NCBI GenBank assembly: GCA_002391065.1
Contig: DGRP01000108.1
Span: 1 to 32,719, forward strand
DNA length: 32,719 bases
Direction of reading: 5' to 3'
Source of the DNA: Ruminococcus sp. UBA4385
GTDB lineage: Bacteria > Bacillota_A > Clostridia > Oscillospirales > Ruminococcaceae
A model generated the notes under the pieces. It was not told the origin of the DNA and searched no databases. It saw nothing but the letters and a program-made list of their open reading frames with translations. Positions 12,033-20,108 of this stretch are shown here, one piece after another. Positions within the stretch are counted from its first letter, which is position 1; each line of letters opens with the position of its first letter. The position numbers and the translations under genes are program-made.

Positions 12033-14126
12033 ATGAAGCTATTAAATCTATTGCTTAAAAAACCTGTTTTTTCGCAAAAAGAAAATATGATTTTCAATAT
12101 AGCTGCCACACTGGTTCTTACAGTGGCTGTAGGGTATGCTGCTAACGGCTTCGGTCTTGAACTCCCTGTCACAGCGGTTGTGTGTGCAGCTATTATAGCA
12201 TTGATGTTCGTATTAAAACCGAATAAGCTGTCGGCTTCGCCTGTTGTGCTTCACTTTGTATGTCTGACAGTCTCAGGTTATCTGGTGGCTTCTTTTCTGG
12301 ATTATGTTAAACAGAATGGTATTAATAAGGTACTGTTTGGTGCTTCCTGCTTTATATGGATATTGTTTCTTACAGAGCTTATCGCTTATGTTATCGTACT
12401 GACGGGTCTGGACTCTCGTTTGCTGATCTCACCGCAGCAGAAAGAGCACCGCAAAGCAGGCTGTCTGCTTGCTTTTATTCCTGTGTTTGCTCTGATGTTC
12501 ACTGTATTTGTATACATACCCTCAGAAACGTTCTTTAATAATTATAAGGATTTTTATTTCTGTTTTCTTGATTTTGCACCACTTCAGCTTTTAAAGGCAC
12601 TGATTGTTTCATTTTTCTGCGCAATAGTGATGTATACTCTTTCACAGAAAGCATTCAGATTTGTATGCTGTCTGCTATGCGGAGCACTTCTCGGCGCTTA
12701 CTGCCAGTGTGCTTTCATGAACTCAGACCTTCCCGCTGCAATGGGTGATAAAATTGACTGGAGCTCGCTCAAAAGCAAGATGATAATAAATGCGCTGATA
12801 TGGCTGGGACTGATGATTCTCCCCTTTATTGTTAATGCTGTATGCAGGAGAATAAAGGCTCTCGGCAATATAGTCAGAGATAACTCTGTTATCATTATTT
12901 CAGGATTTATCGGAGGTATGCAGCTGCTCTCCCTTATTATTATTATGTTCACAACGCAGGCAGGACTTACTACGTCGAGCAAGTATATGCTGTCCGCTAA
13001 AGAGCAGTTTGTTATTTCAAAAAACAAGAATATTATAACTATTATCATTGATATGGGCGACAAGCACTTTTTTGAAAAAGCCCGTGAAGAGTATCCCGAG
13101 AAGTTTGATTGCCTCAGTGACTTTACATACTATGATAATGCCTGCATGATGTATGACTCGACAAATTTGTCTATACCTCAGATGCTGTCAGGAACGACGG
13201 TTCTGCCTGAGGATGCTCTCGATAAATGGTTAGAGAAAACCTGGACCGACAAGCCCTGTGAATTGTTTTATTCACGGCTCCATGACAATAACTATAAAGT
13301 GAATGTGTTTGGCAGTTTTGAACCGTCATACGAGCCGTTCAAGGATAAATTTGACAATGTAAGTATCGCTGATCCAGATGATATCAAGATCAACAGAAAG
13401 CTATTGCTTTCAGATATAGATAAGATTTCGATGTTTCGCTGTCTTCCGCTGTGTATGAAAGAGAATTATGAGCCGGGGATCGAAGTAGCTGATCAATCCG
13501 TAACAATACCTAACCGATGCATAATTGATAATGTTCCATATTATAATAATCTGGAGCTGCGCACGGCGGAAGATGATAAAAACTATTTCATAGTTGAGCA
13601 CCTTAACGGTACTCACAGATATTCGGGCACTATAGAAGAAGAAACTCAGGATTGTCTCAATTTAATTGACAAATACATCATGCAGTTAAAAGAGCTTGGT
13701 GTTTATGATGACTCAGTCATAATAATAACCGCTGACCATGGAGAGCACTTTGCTGCCGATAATATGCCGATATGGTATATAAAGTCAGCCAATGAACACC
13801 ATGATCAAATGCAGGTAAATCACGCACCTATACATCATAGTGACTATGCTGCGACCTGTCTTGATGAGGCAGGCATAATGCAAAGCGGCGATGAAGAGCT
13901 GCTGGGCCGCCCGATCTCTCAAATTGGCGAGAACGAACAAAGAGAACGCCTTGTGTTCCAACGCGATGCGTTTAAGTATGTGGGTCATGTCAACTGGAAG
14001 AGATATTCAGACGATTCTCATGACGGTGCGCTTTTCGGGTATTATTTCACAGGCACTGAAAAGGAGCTTGCTGAGCATGAAAAGAATGATCCGCCCGATG
14101 TGCTTATAGAGCTTGACGATTATTGA
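12033..14126 (+). CDS. Membrane sulfatase-family / LTA-synthase-like phosphotransferase
   Basis: The 697-aa protein has several membrane helices in the first 330 residues and an extracellular alkaline-phosphatase-superfamily domain after KNKNIITIIIDMGDKHFF. Visible metal and catalytic motifs are the D of IIIDMGD, the STNLSIPQMLSGT segment carrying the probable nucleophile Ser/Thr, EHLNGTH and IIITADHGEHF. Relatives transfer glycerol-phosphate (LtaS) or phosphoethanolamine to cell-surface glycans. The ATG at 12033 is chosen because the promoter -10 box at 11960 rules out the earlier in-frame start and GAGGT/GAGAG precedes it. First gene of the operon; the next gene follows after 29 nt. Exact donor is unknown. 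Confidence 0.8.
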   Translation: MKLLNLLLKKPVFSQKENMIFNIAATLVLTVAVGYAANGFGLELPVTAVVCAAIIALMFVLKPNKLSASPVVLHFVCLTVSGYLVASFLDYVKQNGINKVLFGASCFIWILFLTELIAYVIVLTGLDSRLLISPQQKEHRKAGCLLAFIPVFALMFTVFVYIPSETFFNNYKDFYFCFLDFAPLQLLKALIVSFFCAIVMYTLSQKAFRFVCCLLCGALLGAYCQCAFMNSDLPAAMGDKIDWSSLKSKMIINALIWLGLMILPFIVNAVCRRIKALGNIVRDNSVIIISGFIGGMQLLSLIIIMFTTQAGLTTSSKYMLSAKEQFVISKNKNIITIIIDMGDKHFFEKAREEYPEKFDCLSDFTYYDNACMMYDSTNLSIPQMLSGTTVLPEDALDKWLEKTWTDKPCELFYSRLHDNNYKVNVFGSFEPSYEPFKDKFDNVSIADPDDIKINRKLLLSDIDKISMFRCLPLCMKENYEPGIEVADQSVTIPNRCIIDNVPYYNNLELRTAEDDKNYFIVEHLNGTHRYSGTIEEETQDCLNLIDKYIMQLKELGVYDDSVIIITADHGEHFAADNMPIWYIKSANEHHDQMQVNHAPIHHSDYAATCLDEAGIMQSGDEELLGRPISQIGENEQRERLVFQRDAFKYVGHVNWKRYSDDSHDGALFGYYFTGTEKELAEHEKNDPPDVLIELDDY

Positions 14127-14155
14127 TGAAAATTATACCATAAGGAGTTTTTAAT

Positions 14156-14464
14156 ATGAAGATAAATAAATTCAGAGCAGCAAGATCTGCGTTCTATTTT
14201 GCCGGTGCTTCAGTATTGCTGACACAGCCTGTCAGCGCATATATTGATCCTGCCACTACAAGCTATGTGGTACAGATAGTAGCAGGTATTGTCATTGCCT
14301 GCGGAACTGTCATCGGAATAGTCTGGAACAAGATGAGAAGAAAGCTCAGAAAGAAGAATAACACTGAAGAAGCTCCCGCCGAAGACCTTAGAAACGGTGA
14401 GCACGGCGGTGTCATGACTGCTGAGGAGCTCCTCGGTGATGAAGATGAAACTGACAAGCAGTGA
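14156..14464 (+). CDS. Small exported membrane protein with a single anchor
   Basis: The 102-aa protein has a signal-like N-terminus (ending near PVSAYIDPATTS), a membrane segment YVVQIVAGIVIACGTVIGIVW, a basic stretch KMRRKLRKK and an acidic tail. The AYIDPATTSYVVQ motif is common to small clostridial proteins found next to teichoic-acid-type genes; their role is unknown. AAGGAG precedes the ATG. Placed 29 nt after the sulfatase-like gene and 9 nt before the YidC-TagF fusion, it may be an accessory subunit of either one. Confidence 0.75.
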   Translation: MKINKFRAARSAFYFAGASVLLTQPVSAYIDPATTSYVVQIVAGIVIACGTVIGIVWNKMRRKLRKKNNTEEAPAEDLRNGEHGGVMTAEELLGDEDETDKQ

Positions 14465-14473
14465 TAAAGCAGC

Positions 14474-16510
14474 ATGAGTTATATAATTGACTTCCTGACA
14501 AGTATCCTCGGCTATGTGATGAGGGGCTGCTATTACATCATAGGCAATTACGGCATTACGATAATCGTGTTCACACTGCTGACCAAGGTGCTGCTGTTTC
14601 CGCTGAGCCTTGTCACCCAGAGAAACTCTATACGTATGGTTAACCTGCAGCCGAGGCTCGATGAGCTGAAAATAAAATACATAGACGACAAGGACAAGTA
14701 CACCGATGCGCAGGTGGCTCTCTACAAGGAGTACAAGTATAACCCATTCCTTGATGTGGTGCCGCTGCTTCTGCAGATACCGATAGTGCTGGGCCTTGTA
14801 GGTGTTGTTTACAGACCGCTGAGCTATGTGCTCTCGGTAGGGAGCGACACAGTTGAAAAGCTAAGCACCTGGCTTACAAAGGTGGTCGGGATAAGTGATG
14901 CAGGCAGCGTATATCAGCTTAGGATAATAGAGCAGCTAAAAAACGGCATTAAGCCGCCTTCGGGCATAAACGGTGCCGACCTTAAAAGCATAATGGGCTT
15001 TGATATGTCGTTCCTTGGGATAGACCTCGGCAAGACACCTACATTCAAAGGCGACTACATACTCCTTTTGATACCCCTGCTGGCGGGACTTAGCGCCTGG
15101 CTTCTGTGCTATGCACAGAATAAGCTTAATGTACTGCAGCTTGCACAGGGCAAGCTTAATAAGATAGTAACCACAGTTATTATGGTAAGCTTCTCTACCT
15201 ATTTTGCATTCATCGTGCCCTGCGGTGTGGGACTTTACTGGATATTCGGAAATCTCTTTGCAATACCTCTTATGTTAGTGACAAACGCCGTCATGCCGCC
15301 TAAGAAATATGTTGACTATGACAGGCTGGTCAAAGTGAGAGAACAAAAAAAGCTCAAAGAAGAAGAATTCAGCAAGCACCGTAAGAGGGAAAAGGCTGAC
15401 TATAAGCGCTTCTTCTCACAAACGGATATGAAGCTTGTCTTCTATTCGGAGTCAAACGGCTTTTTCAAGTATTTCAAGGACATGATAGACTATGTATGTG
15501 AGCACTCTGATATAGTTATACACTATGTCACCAGTGACCCGAATGATAAGATATTCAATGACCCACGTGAACAGATAAAGCCTTACTATATTGCAAGCGA
15601 CAGGTATCTTGTACCGCTGTTCATGAAGCTTGACTGCCGTATGTGCATTATGACGATGCCTGACCTTGAAAAGTATCACATCAAGCGTTCAAGGGTGAAC
15701 AAGAACGTCGAATACGTTTTTGCCTGTCACGGAATGGGCAGCGTAAACTCTACCTACAGGAAGGGCGCACTCGACTGGTTCGATACGATATTCTGTCCTA
15801 CACCAAATCAATATGAGGAGATCAGAGCCGCCGAGAAGCTTTACGGCACCCCAGAAAAGCTGATAGTGCAGACTGGCTATCCGCTGATAGACTCTATGCT
15901 GCGAGACTTTGAGTCTGTAAAGCATACTGTAAACAGCAAGCCGCAGATAATGATAGCGCCGTCATGGCAGACAGATAACATTATTGATATGTGCGCTGAC
16001 AAGCTTCTTGAAGAGCTCTCGGGCACTGACTATAAAGTTATACTCAGACCTCACCCCCAACAGGTAAGACATGAGCCCGAGCGCTTTGAAACGATGAAGG
16101 AAAAGTATGCAGACAATAGCAGCATTGAGATACAGACCGACTTTTCCGTTACGAACCCTGTGATGGAGTCAGACCTTCTGATAACAGACTGGTCGGATAT
16201 CTCATGGGAGTATGCTTATGTCACCAAAAGACCTGTGCTCTATATTGACACTCCGATGAAGACGATGAATCAGGAATATGAGCTGATTGGCATCGAGCCT
16301 GTGAACAAGGCGTTCAGAACATCACTGGGCGAGGTGCTCTCCCCTGATGAGATCGACAAGGTAAAAGATGTGGTCGCAAAAATGCTTGCTGAAAGAGACA
16401 GCTACAGTAAGCGCATAGAAGAGACACGCAATAAACATTTGTATAACATCGGCCGCAGTGCAGAGCTTTGCGGAAGATATATTATAAGATCAATAAGCGG
16501 AAAGCACTGA
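14474..16510 (+). CDS. YidC/Oxa1 insertase fused to a CDP-glycerol glycerophosphotransferase domain
   Basis: The 678-aa protein has two parts. Residues 1-285 are a YidC domain: a first membrane segment with TIIVFTLLTKVLLFPLSLVTQ, the LQPRLDELKIKY cytoplasmic hairpin, PLLLQIPIVLGLVGVVYRPL and further helices. The usual positively charged residue of the groove appears as Lys (LLTK) instead of Arg. After a charged linker (285-312), residues 313-675 match TagB/TagF transferases: FACHGMGSVNSTYRKG, ILRPHPQQ and LLITDWSDISWEYAYVTKRPVLYID. TagF-type enzymes add glycerol-phosphate units from CDP-glycerol on the cytoplasmic face. The fusion would tether the transferase to the membrane. The ribosome site is weak, so coupling to the preceding gene is likely. 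Confidence 0.88.
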   Translation: MSYIIDFLTSILGYVMRGCYYIIGNYGITIIVFTLLTKVLLFPLSLVTQRNSIRMVNLQPRLDELKIKYIDDKDKYTDAQVALYKEYKYNPFLDVVPLLLQIPIVLGLVGVVYRPLSYVLSVGSDTVEKLSTWLTKVVGISDAGSVYQLRIIEQLKNGIKPPSGINGADLKSIMGFDMSFLGIDLGKTPTFKGDYILLLIPLLAGLSAWLLCYAQNKLNVLQLAQGKLNKIVTTVIMVSFSTYFAFIVPCGVGLYWIFGNLFAIPLMLVTNAVMPPKKYVDYDRLVKVREQKKLKEEEFSKHRKREKADYKRFFSQTDMKLVFYSESNGFFKYFKDMIDYVCEHSDIVIHYVTSDPNDKIFNDPREQIKPYYIASDRYLVPLFMKLDCRMCIMTMPDLEKYHIKRSRVNKNVEYVFACHGMGSVNSTYRKGALDWFDTIFCPTPNQYEEIRAAEKLYGTPEKLIVQTGYPLIDSMLRDFESVKHTVNSKPQIMIAPSWQTDNIIDMCADKLLEELSGTDYKVILRPHPQQVRHEPERFETMKEKYADNSSIEIQTDFSVTNPVMESDLLITDWSDISWEYAYVTKRPVLYIDTPMKTMNQEYELIGIEPVNKAFRTSLGEVLSPDEIDKVKDVVAKMLAERDSYSKRIEETRNKHLYNIGRSAELCGRYIIRSISGKH

Positions 16511-16515
16511 ACATA

Positions 16516-16555
16516 GCCGCCGCAGGCAGTTCTGCGGCGGCAGTTCAAAGGCTTT
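16516..16555 (+). terminator. Intra-operon hairpin, possible attenuator
   Basis: GCCGCCGCAG (16516-16525) and CTGCGGCGGC (16532-16541) make a perfect 10-bp GC stem, with GGCTTTTTG only 10 nt further on. The spacing to the T-run is long, so partial termination or an mRNA-processing signal fits better than full termination. Confidence 0.5.
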
Positions 16556-16585
16556 TTGTTCACGAAAACAGAAAGGAAACATTTC

Positions 16586-18346
16586 ATGAACATCATAGAT
16601 CTCGATATCCTGAAAGTGCTCAAAAAGCACGGCCCCTGCGACCAGCGCATACTGGCAGAGACATCGGGCTACTCTATAGGCTCCGTCAACAGGGCGCTGA
16701 AAGTGCTGCTCAGTGAAGGGCTGATCGACGAGGAACAGAACGTTACCTCACAGGGGCGTGAGCTCTTCCGTGAGCGCTCACCCAGGAGGGCGGTGATACT
16801 TGCAGCAGGCTTCGGGATAAGAATGATACCTGTGAACCTTTCACTGCCGAAGGCACTGCTAAAGGTCAGGGGCGAGACCCTGATCGAGCGGCAGATAAGG
16901 CTTCTTCACGAAGCAGGCATATATGAGATATATGTCGTGGCAGGCTATATGAAGGAGCGTCTCGAATTCCTGATAGATGCCTGCGGTGTCGAGCTGATAG
17001 TCAATAAAGATCATACGGCTATGAACAATCTGCATTCGTTTGTGCTTGCAAAGGAGCATATATCGAATGCCTACATCGTGCCCTGTGATGTCTACTGCGC
17101 AGAGCAGCCCTTTGATAAAGATGAGCTCTACTCATGGTACGGGGTGGGCGATGCCATCAACAGTGCAAGCGAGGTGAGAATAAACCGCAAGTCCGAGCTT
17201 GTACGCATCGGCGCGGGCGAAAAGGGCAACGACATGATAGGCATAGCCTACATAACAAAAGATGACTCAGAGCGCATCATCAGCCGAGCAGAGGCTCTTG
17301 AACACAGCCCAGGCGGCAGCGACTTGTTCTGGGAATCGGCACTGTACAGTGCAAATAAGATGGACATATTCGCAAGACTCCTCAGCAATGACAGCTATAC
17401 CGACATCAACACCTGTGAACAGCTTCGAGAGGTTGACGGTGCCTCAAATGCACTCAGGCGTGAGGAGCTTGACCTGATAGCCCGTGTACTTGACGCAGAG
17501 CCCGCCGATATCACTGATACGGAGCTTATAAAAAACGGCGTTACTAACCGTTCGTTCCTGTTCTCATGCGGTGGCGACAGGTATATCCTCAGGATAGCTG
17601 AGGAGGGCACTGATAAGCTTATAGACAGACACAGCGAAGCTGCCGTATATGAGCTCATAAAGGGAAGAGGGCTTTGCGATAATGTTCTCTTCATAGACCC
17701 TGACAGGGGGTACAAACTGACAAGGTTCACAAGCGGTGCCCGTATGTGTGACCCCAAAAGTGAAGAGGACGTTTCAAGGTGTATGGATAAGCTTCGTCAG
17801 CTGCACGAGATGAAGCTTAGCTGTGAGCACAGCTTTGACCTCTACGGACAGATAGACCTTTATGAAAAGCTGAGGCAGGGCGCAGGCTCGGTCTACAGGG
17901 ACTATGCAGAGACAAAGAAGATGGTCTTTGCCCTTAAAGACTACGCAACTGCGCACGCAGAAGAGGAAGTGCTTACCCATGCTGACCCTGCGGCAGACAA
18001 CTTTCTTTTCAGCCCCGACGGTGAGGGCGGCGAAAAGCTGCAGCTGATAGACTGGGAGTACGCAGGAATGGCCGACCCGCATCTTGATATTGCGATGTTC
18101 TGCATAGACTGTGCCTTCGATGAAGAGCAGGTAGACAAAACGATAGATTTCTATTTCAATGGCGCCTGCCCCGATGAAGTCAGGATAAAGATATATTGCT
18201 ATATCGCCGCCTGCGGACTTCTCTGGAGCAACTGGTGCGAGTTCAAGCTCAGGTGCGGAATAGAGTTCGGCGAGTACAGCATAAGGCAGTACCGCTATGC
18301 GAAACAATACTACAAAAAGGCTTGGAGGCTGATAAAGAATGGTTAA
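16586..18346 (+). CDS. Winged helix - LicC nucleotidyltransferase - LicA choline kinase fusion
   Basis: The 586-aa protein has three parts. Residues of about 3-60 are a winged helix (DILKVLKKHGPCDQRILAE, then SIGSVNRALKVLLSEGLI). Residues of about 68-290 are a LicC-type cytidylyltransferase (AVILAAGFGIRM, SLPKALLKVRGETLIERQI). Residues of about 305-586 are a choline-kinase/aminoglycoside-kinase fold with the catalytic THADPAADNFLF and metal-binding LIDWEYAGMADP motifs. It would phosphorylate choline and convert it to CDP-choline. The ATG at 16586 follows AAAGGAAAC. Its end overlaps the next gene by 8 nt. The winged helix may let the enzyme control its own operon; that is inference. Ethanolamine is an alternative substrate. 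Confidence 0.85.
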   Translation: MNIIDLDILKVLKKHGPCDQRILAETSGYSIGSVNRALKVLLSEGLIDEEQNVTSQGRELFRERSPRRAVILAAGFGIRMIPVNLSLPKALLKVRGETLIERQIRLLHEAGIYEIYVVAGYMKERLEFLIDACGVELIVNKDHTAMNNLHSFVLAKEHISNAYIVPCDVYCAEQPFDKDELYSWYGVGDAINSASEVRINRKSELVRIGAGEKGNDMIGIAYITKDDSERIISRAEALEHSPGGSDLFWESALYSANKMDIFARLLSNDSYTDINTCEQLREVDGASNALRREELDLIARVLDAEPADITDTELIKNGVTNRSFLFSCGGDRYILRIAEEGTDKLIDRHSEAAVYELIKGRGLCDNVLFIDPDRGYKLTRFTSGARMCDPKSEEDVSRCMDKLRQLHEMKLSCEHSFDLYGQIDLYEKLRQGAGSVYRDYAETKKMVFALKDYATAHAEEEVLTHADPAADNFLFSPDGEGGEKLQLIDWEYAGMADPHLDIAMFCIDCAFDEEQVDKTIDFYFNGACPDEVRIKIYCYIAACGLLWSNWCEFKLRCGIEFGEYSIRQYRYAKQYYKKAWRLIKNG

Positions 18347-19925
18347 TGCGATCATAATGGCAGCAGGTACAAGTTCAAGGTTTGCACCGCTGTCATACGA
18401 AAAACCGAAGGGTCTGCTCAGAGTCAGGGGCGAGATCCTTATCGAACGGGAGATACGCCAGCTGCAGGAAGCAGGCATAACCGACATCACAGTAGTGGTG
18501 GGGTATATGAAGGAGAAGTTCTTCTATCTTGAAGACAAGTTCGGTGTGAAGATAACCGTAAATGAGGACTACTATAAGTACAACAATCCCTCTACCCTCA
18601 TAAGGGTGCTTGACAGGATAGACGAGACCTATATATGTTCAAGCGACAATTACTTTGTGGAAAACGTTTTTGAACCTCAGCCGGGCCACGCTTATTATTC
18701 GGCCGTGTATGCACAGGGCAGCACCGATGAATACTGCCTTGACACCGATGATACCGACAGGATAACGGCAGTTCGCATCGGCGGCAGGGATTCATGGTAT
18801 ATGCTTGGTCACGCTTATTTTGATCATGCCTTTTCACAGAAGTTCAAACGCTTTCTTGTCGATGAATACGACCTTGCAAAGGAACAGCTCTGGGAGAACC
18901 TTTACATGAAGCACGTTGATGAGCTTGATATGAAGATAAGGCGCTATGATGCGGACAAGGTGCTCGAATTTGATTCGCTTGATGAGCTTCGCACCTTTGA
19001 CCCCGAGTACATAAACAATGCTGATTCGAGGATATTCTCGAACATATGCAGGGTGCTCGGCTGTCAGATGAGGGACATAGTTGACATTCAGGCGATAAAG
19101 GCAGGGCTTACGAATACATCGTTCAGGTTTTCAGTAAAGGGCGAAAGTTATGTTTACCGTCACCCGGGCATCGGAACTGAAGAGTACATCAACAGAAAAA
19201 GCGAAGCTGATTCAATGAAGGTCGCCTCGGAGCTGGGTCTTGATGATACGTTCATTTTCATCGACAGTGACGAGGGCTGGAAAATTTCACGCTATATCGA
19301 AGAAGCAAGAGAGCTTGACTATCACAATGAAGCAGAGGTTGATAAGGCACTTGCGATGATAAGAAAGCTCCATGCTGCAAGACTTGTATCAAAGTATGAC
19401 TTTGGCATCTGGGAAAAGACCCTTGACTTTGATCGCCTGCTAAAAAGCAGCCGCGGAGGAGCCAAAGCCGATTTTGAAGATTATGCCGCTCTCAAAGACC
19501 TTATCGCAAATGTATATGCCTGTCTTTGCGCTGATGGAGAGGCAGTAAAGTGCCTTTGCCACAATGACTGCTATTCTCCGAACTTTATTCTGAACAAGGA
19601 GGATAAAATGTTTCTTATAGACTGGGAATACTCGGGCAATGATGACCCTGCAAGTGATCTTGGCACGTTCATCTGCTGTTCTGATTATTCCTACGATGAA
19701 GCTATCAGCGTACTGAAAAGGTATCTCGGCAGCAGCTGCACAGAGAGCCTTCTCAGGCATTATATAGGATATGTCGCTATAGCAGCCTATTACTGGTTCG
19801 TCTGGGCGTTGTATCAGGAGGTAAGGGGTAACTCCGTAGGCGAGTGGCTGTATATCTGGTACAGAAACTGCAAGCTATACGGGCGCAGAACAACAGAACT
19901 GTTCCGAACAAAGGAAGGAGAATGA
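18339..19925 (+). CDS. Second LicC-LicA fusion (CDP-amino-alcohol synthesis)
   Basis: The 528-aa protein has an N-terminal nucleotidyltransferase (AIIMAAGTSSRFAPLS, EKPKGLLRVRGEILIEREI, residues 4-235) and a C-terminal kinase (CLCHNDCYSPNFIL and FLIDWEYSGNDDPASDL). It lacks the winged helix of its neighbour. The nucleotide loop differs (AGTSSRFAP against AGFGIRMIP), so the two may use different alcohols or one may be structural. The start overlaps the preceding gene by 8 nt, showing translational coupling; AGGCTGATAAAGA precedes the ATG. It ends 3 nt before the small membrane protein gene. Confidence 0.85.
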   Translation: MVNAIIMAAGTSSRFAPLSYEKPKGLLRVRGEILIEREIRQLQEAGITDITVVVGYMKEKFFYLEDKFGVKITVNEDYYKYNNPSTLIRVLDRIDETYICSSDNYFVENVFEPQPGHAYYSAVYAQGSTDEYCLDTDDTDRITAVRIGGRDSWYMLGHAYFDHAFSQKFKRFLVDEYDLAKEQLWENLYMKHVDELDMKIRRYDADKVLEFDSLDELRTFDPEYINNADSRIFSNICRVLGCQMRDIVDIQAIKAGLTNTSFRFSVKGESYVYRHPGIGTEEYINRKSEADSMKVASELGLDDTFIFIDSDEGWKISRYIEEARELDYHNEAEVDKALAMIRKLHAARLVSKYDFGIWEKTLDFDRLLKSSRGGAKADFEDYAALKDLIANVYACLCADGEAVKCLCHNDCYSPNFILNKEDKMFLIDWEYSGNDDPASDLGTFICCSDYSYDEAISVLKRYLGSSCTESLLRHYIGYVAIAAYYWFVWALYQEVRGNSVGEWLYIWYRNCKLYGRRTTELFRTKEGE

Positions 19926-19928
19926 ATT

Positions 19929-20108
19929 ATGGAAAAGTCTATCGAAAAACTGATCTATGAAGAGACAGATCAGAGATTGAAGCAAATGGCACAGCCTGAC
20001 TACAGCTTTCCTGAAAAGGCAGGCAAGTCTGATGTTATCGGCATCATTGCTGCAGTGGGCGTGAGCGTTGTTCTCATTGTTTTATGTATGTTAGGGGTGA
20101 TCTCATAA
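19929..20108 (+). CDS. 59-aa single-span membrane protein
   Basis: The frame reads MEKSIEKLIYEETDQRLKQM, then AQPDYSFPEKAGKSD, then one hydrophobic helix VIGIIAAVGVSVVLIVLCML. AAGGAAGGAG precedes the ATG. Its stop overlaps the permease start (TAATG), so the two are made together. By size and coupling it is likely a small subunit or stabiliser of the transporter; I know no named family. Confidence 0.75.
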   Translation: MEKSIEKLIYEETDQRLKQMAQPDYSFPEKAGKSDVIGIIAAVGVSVVLIVLCMLGVIS

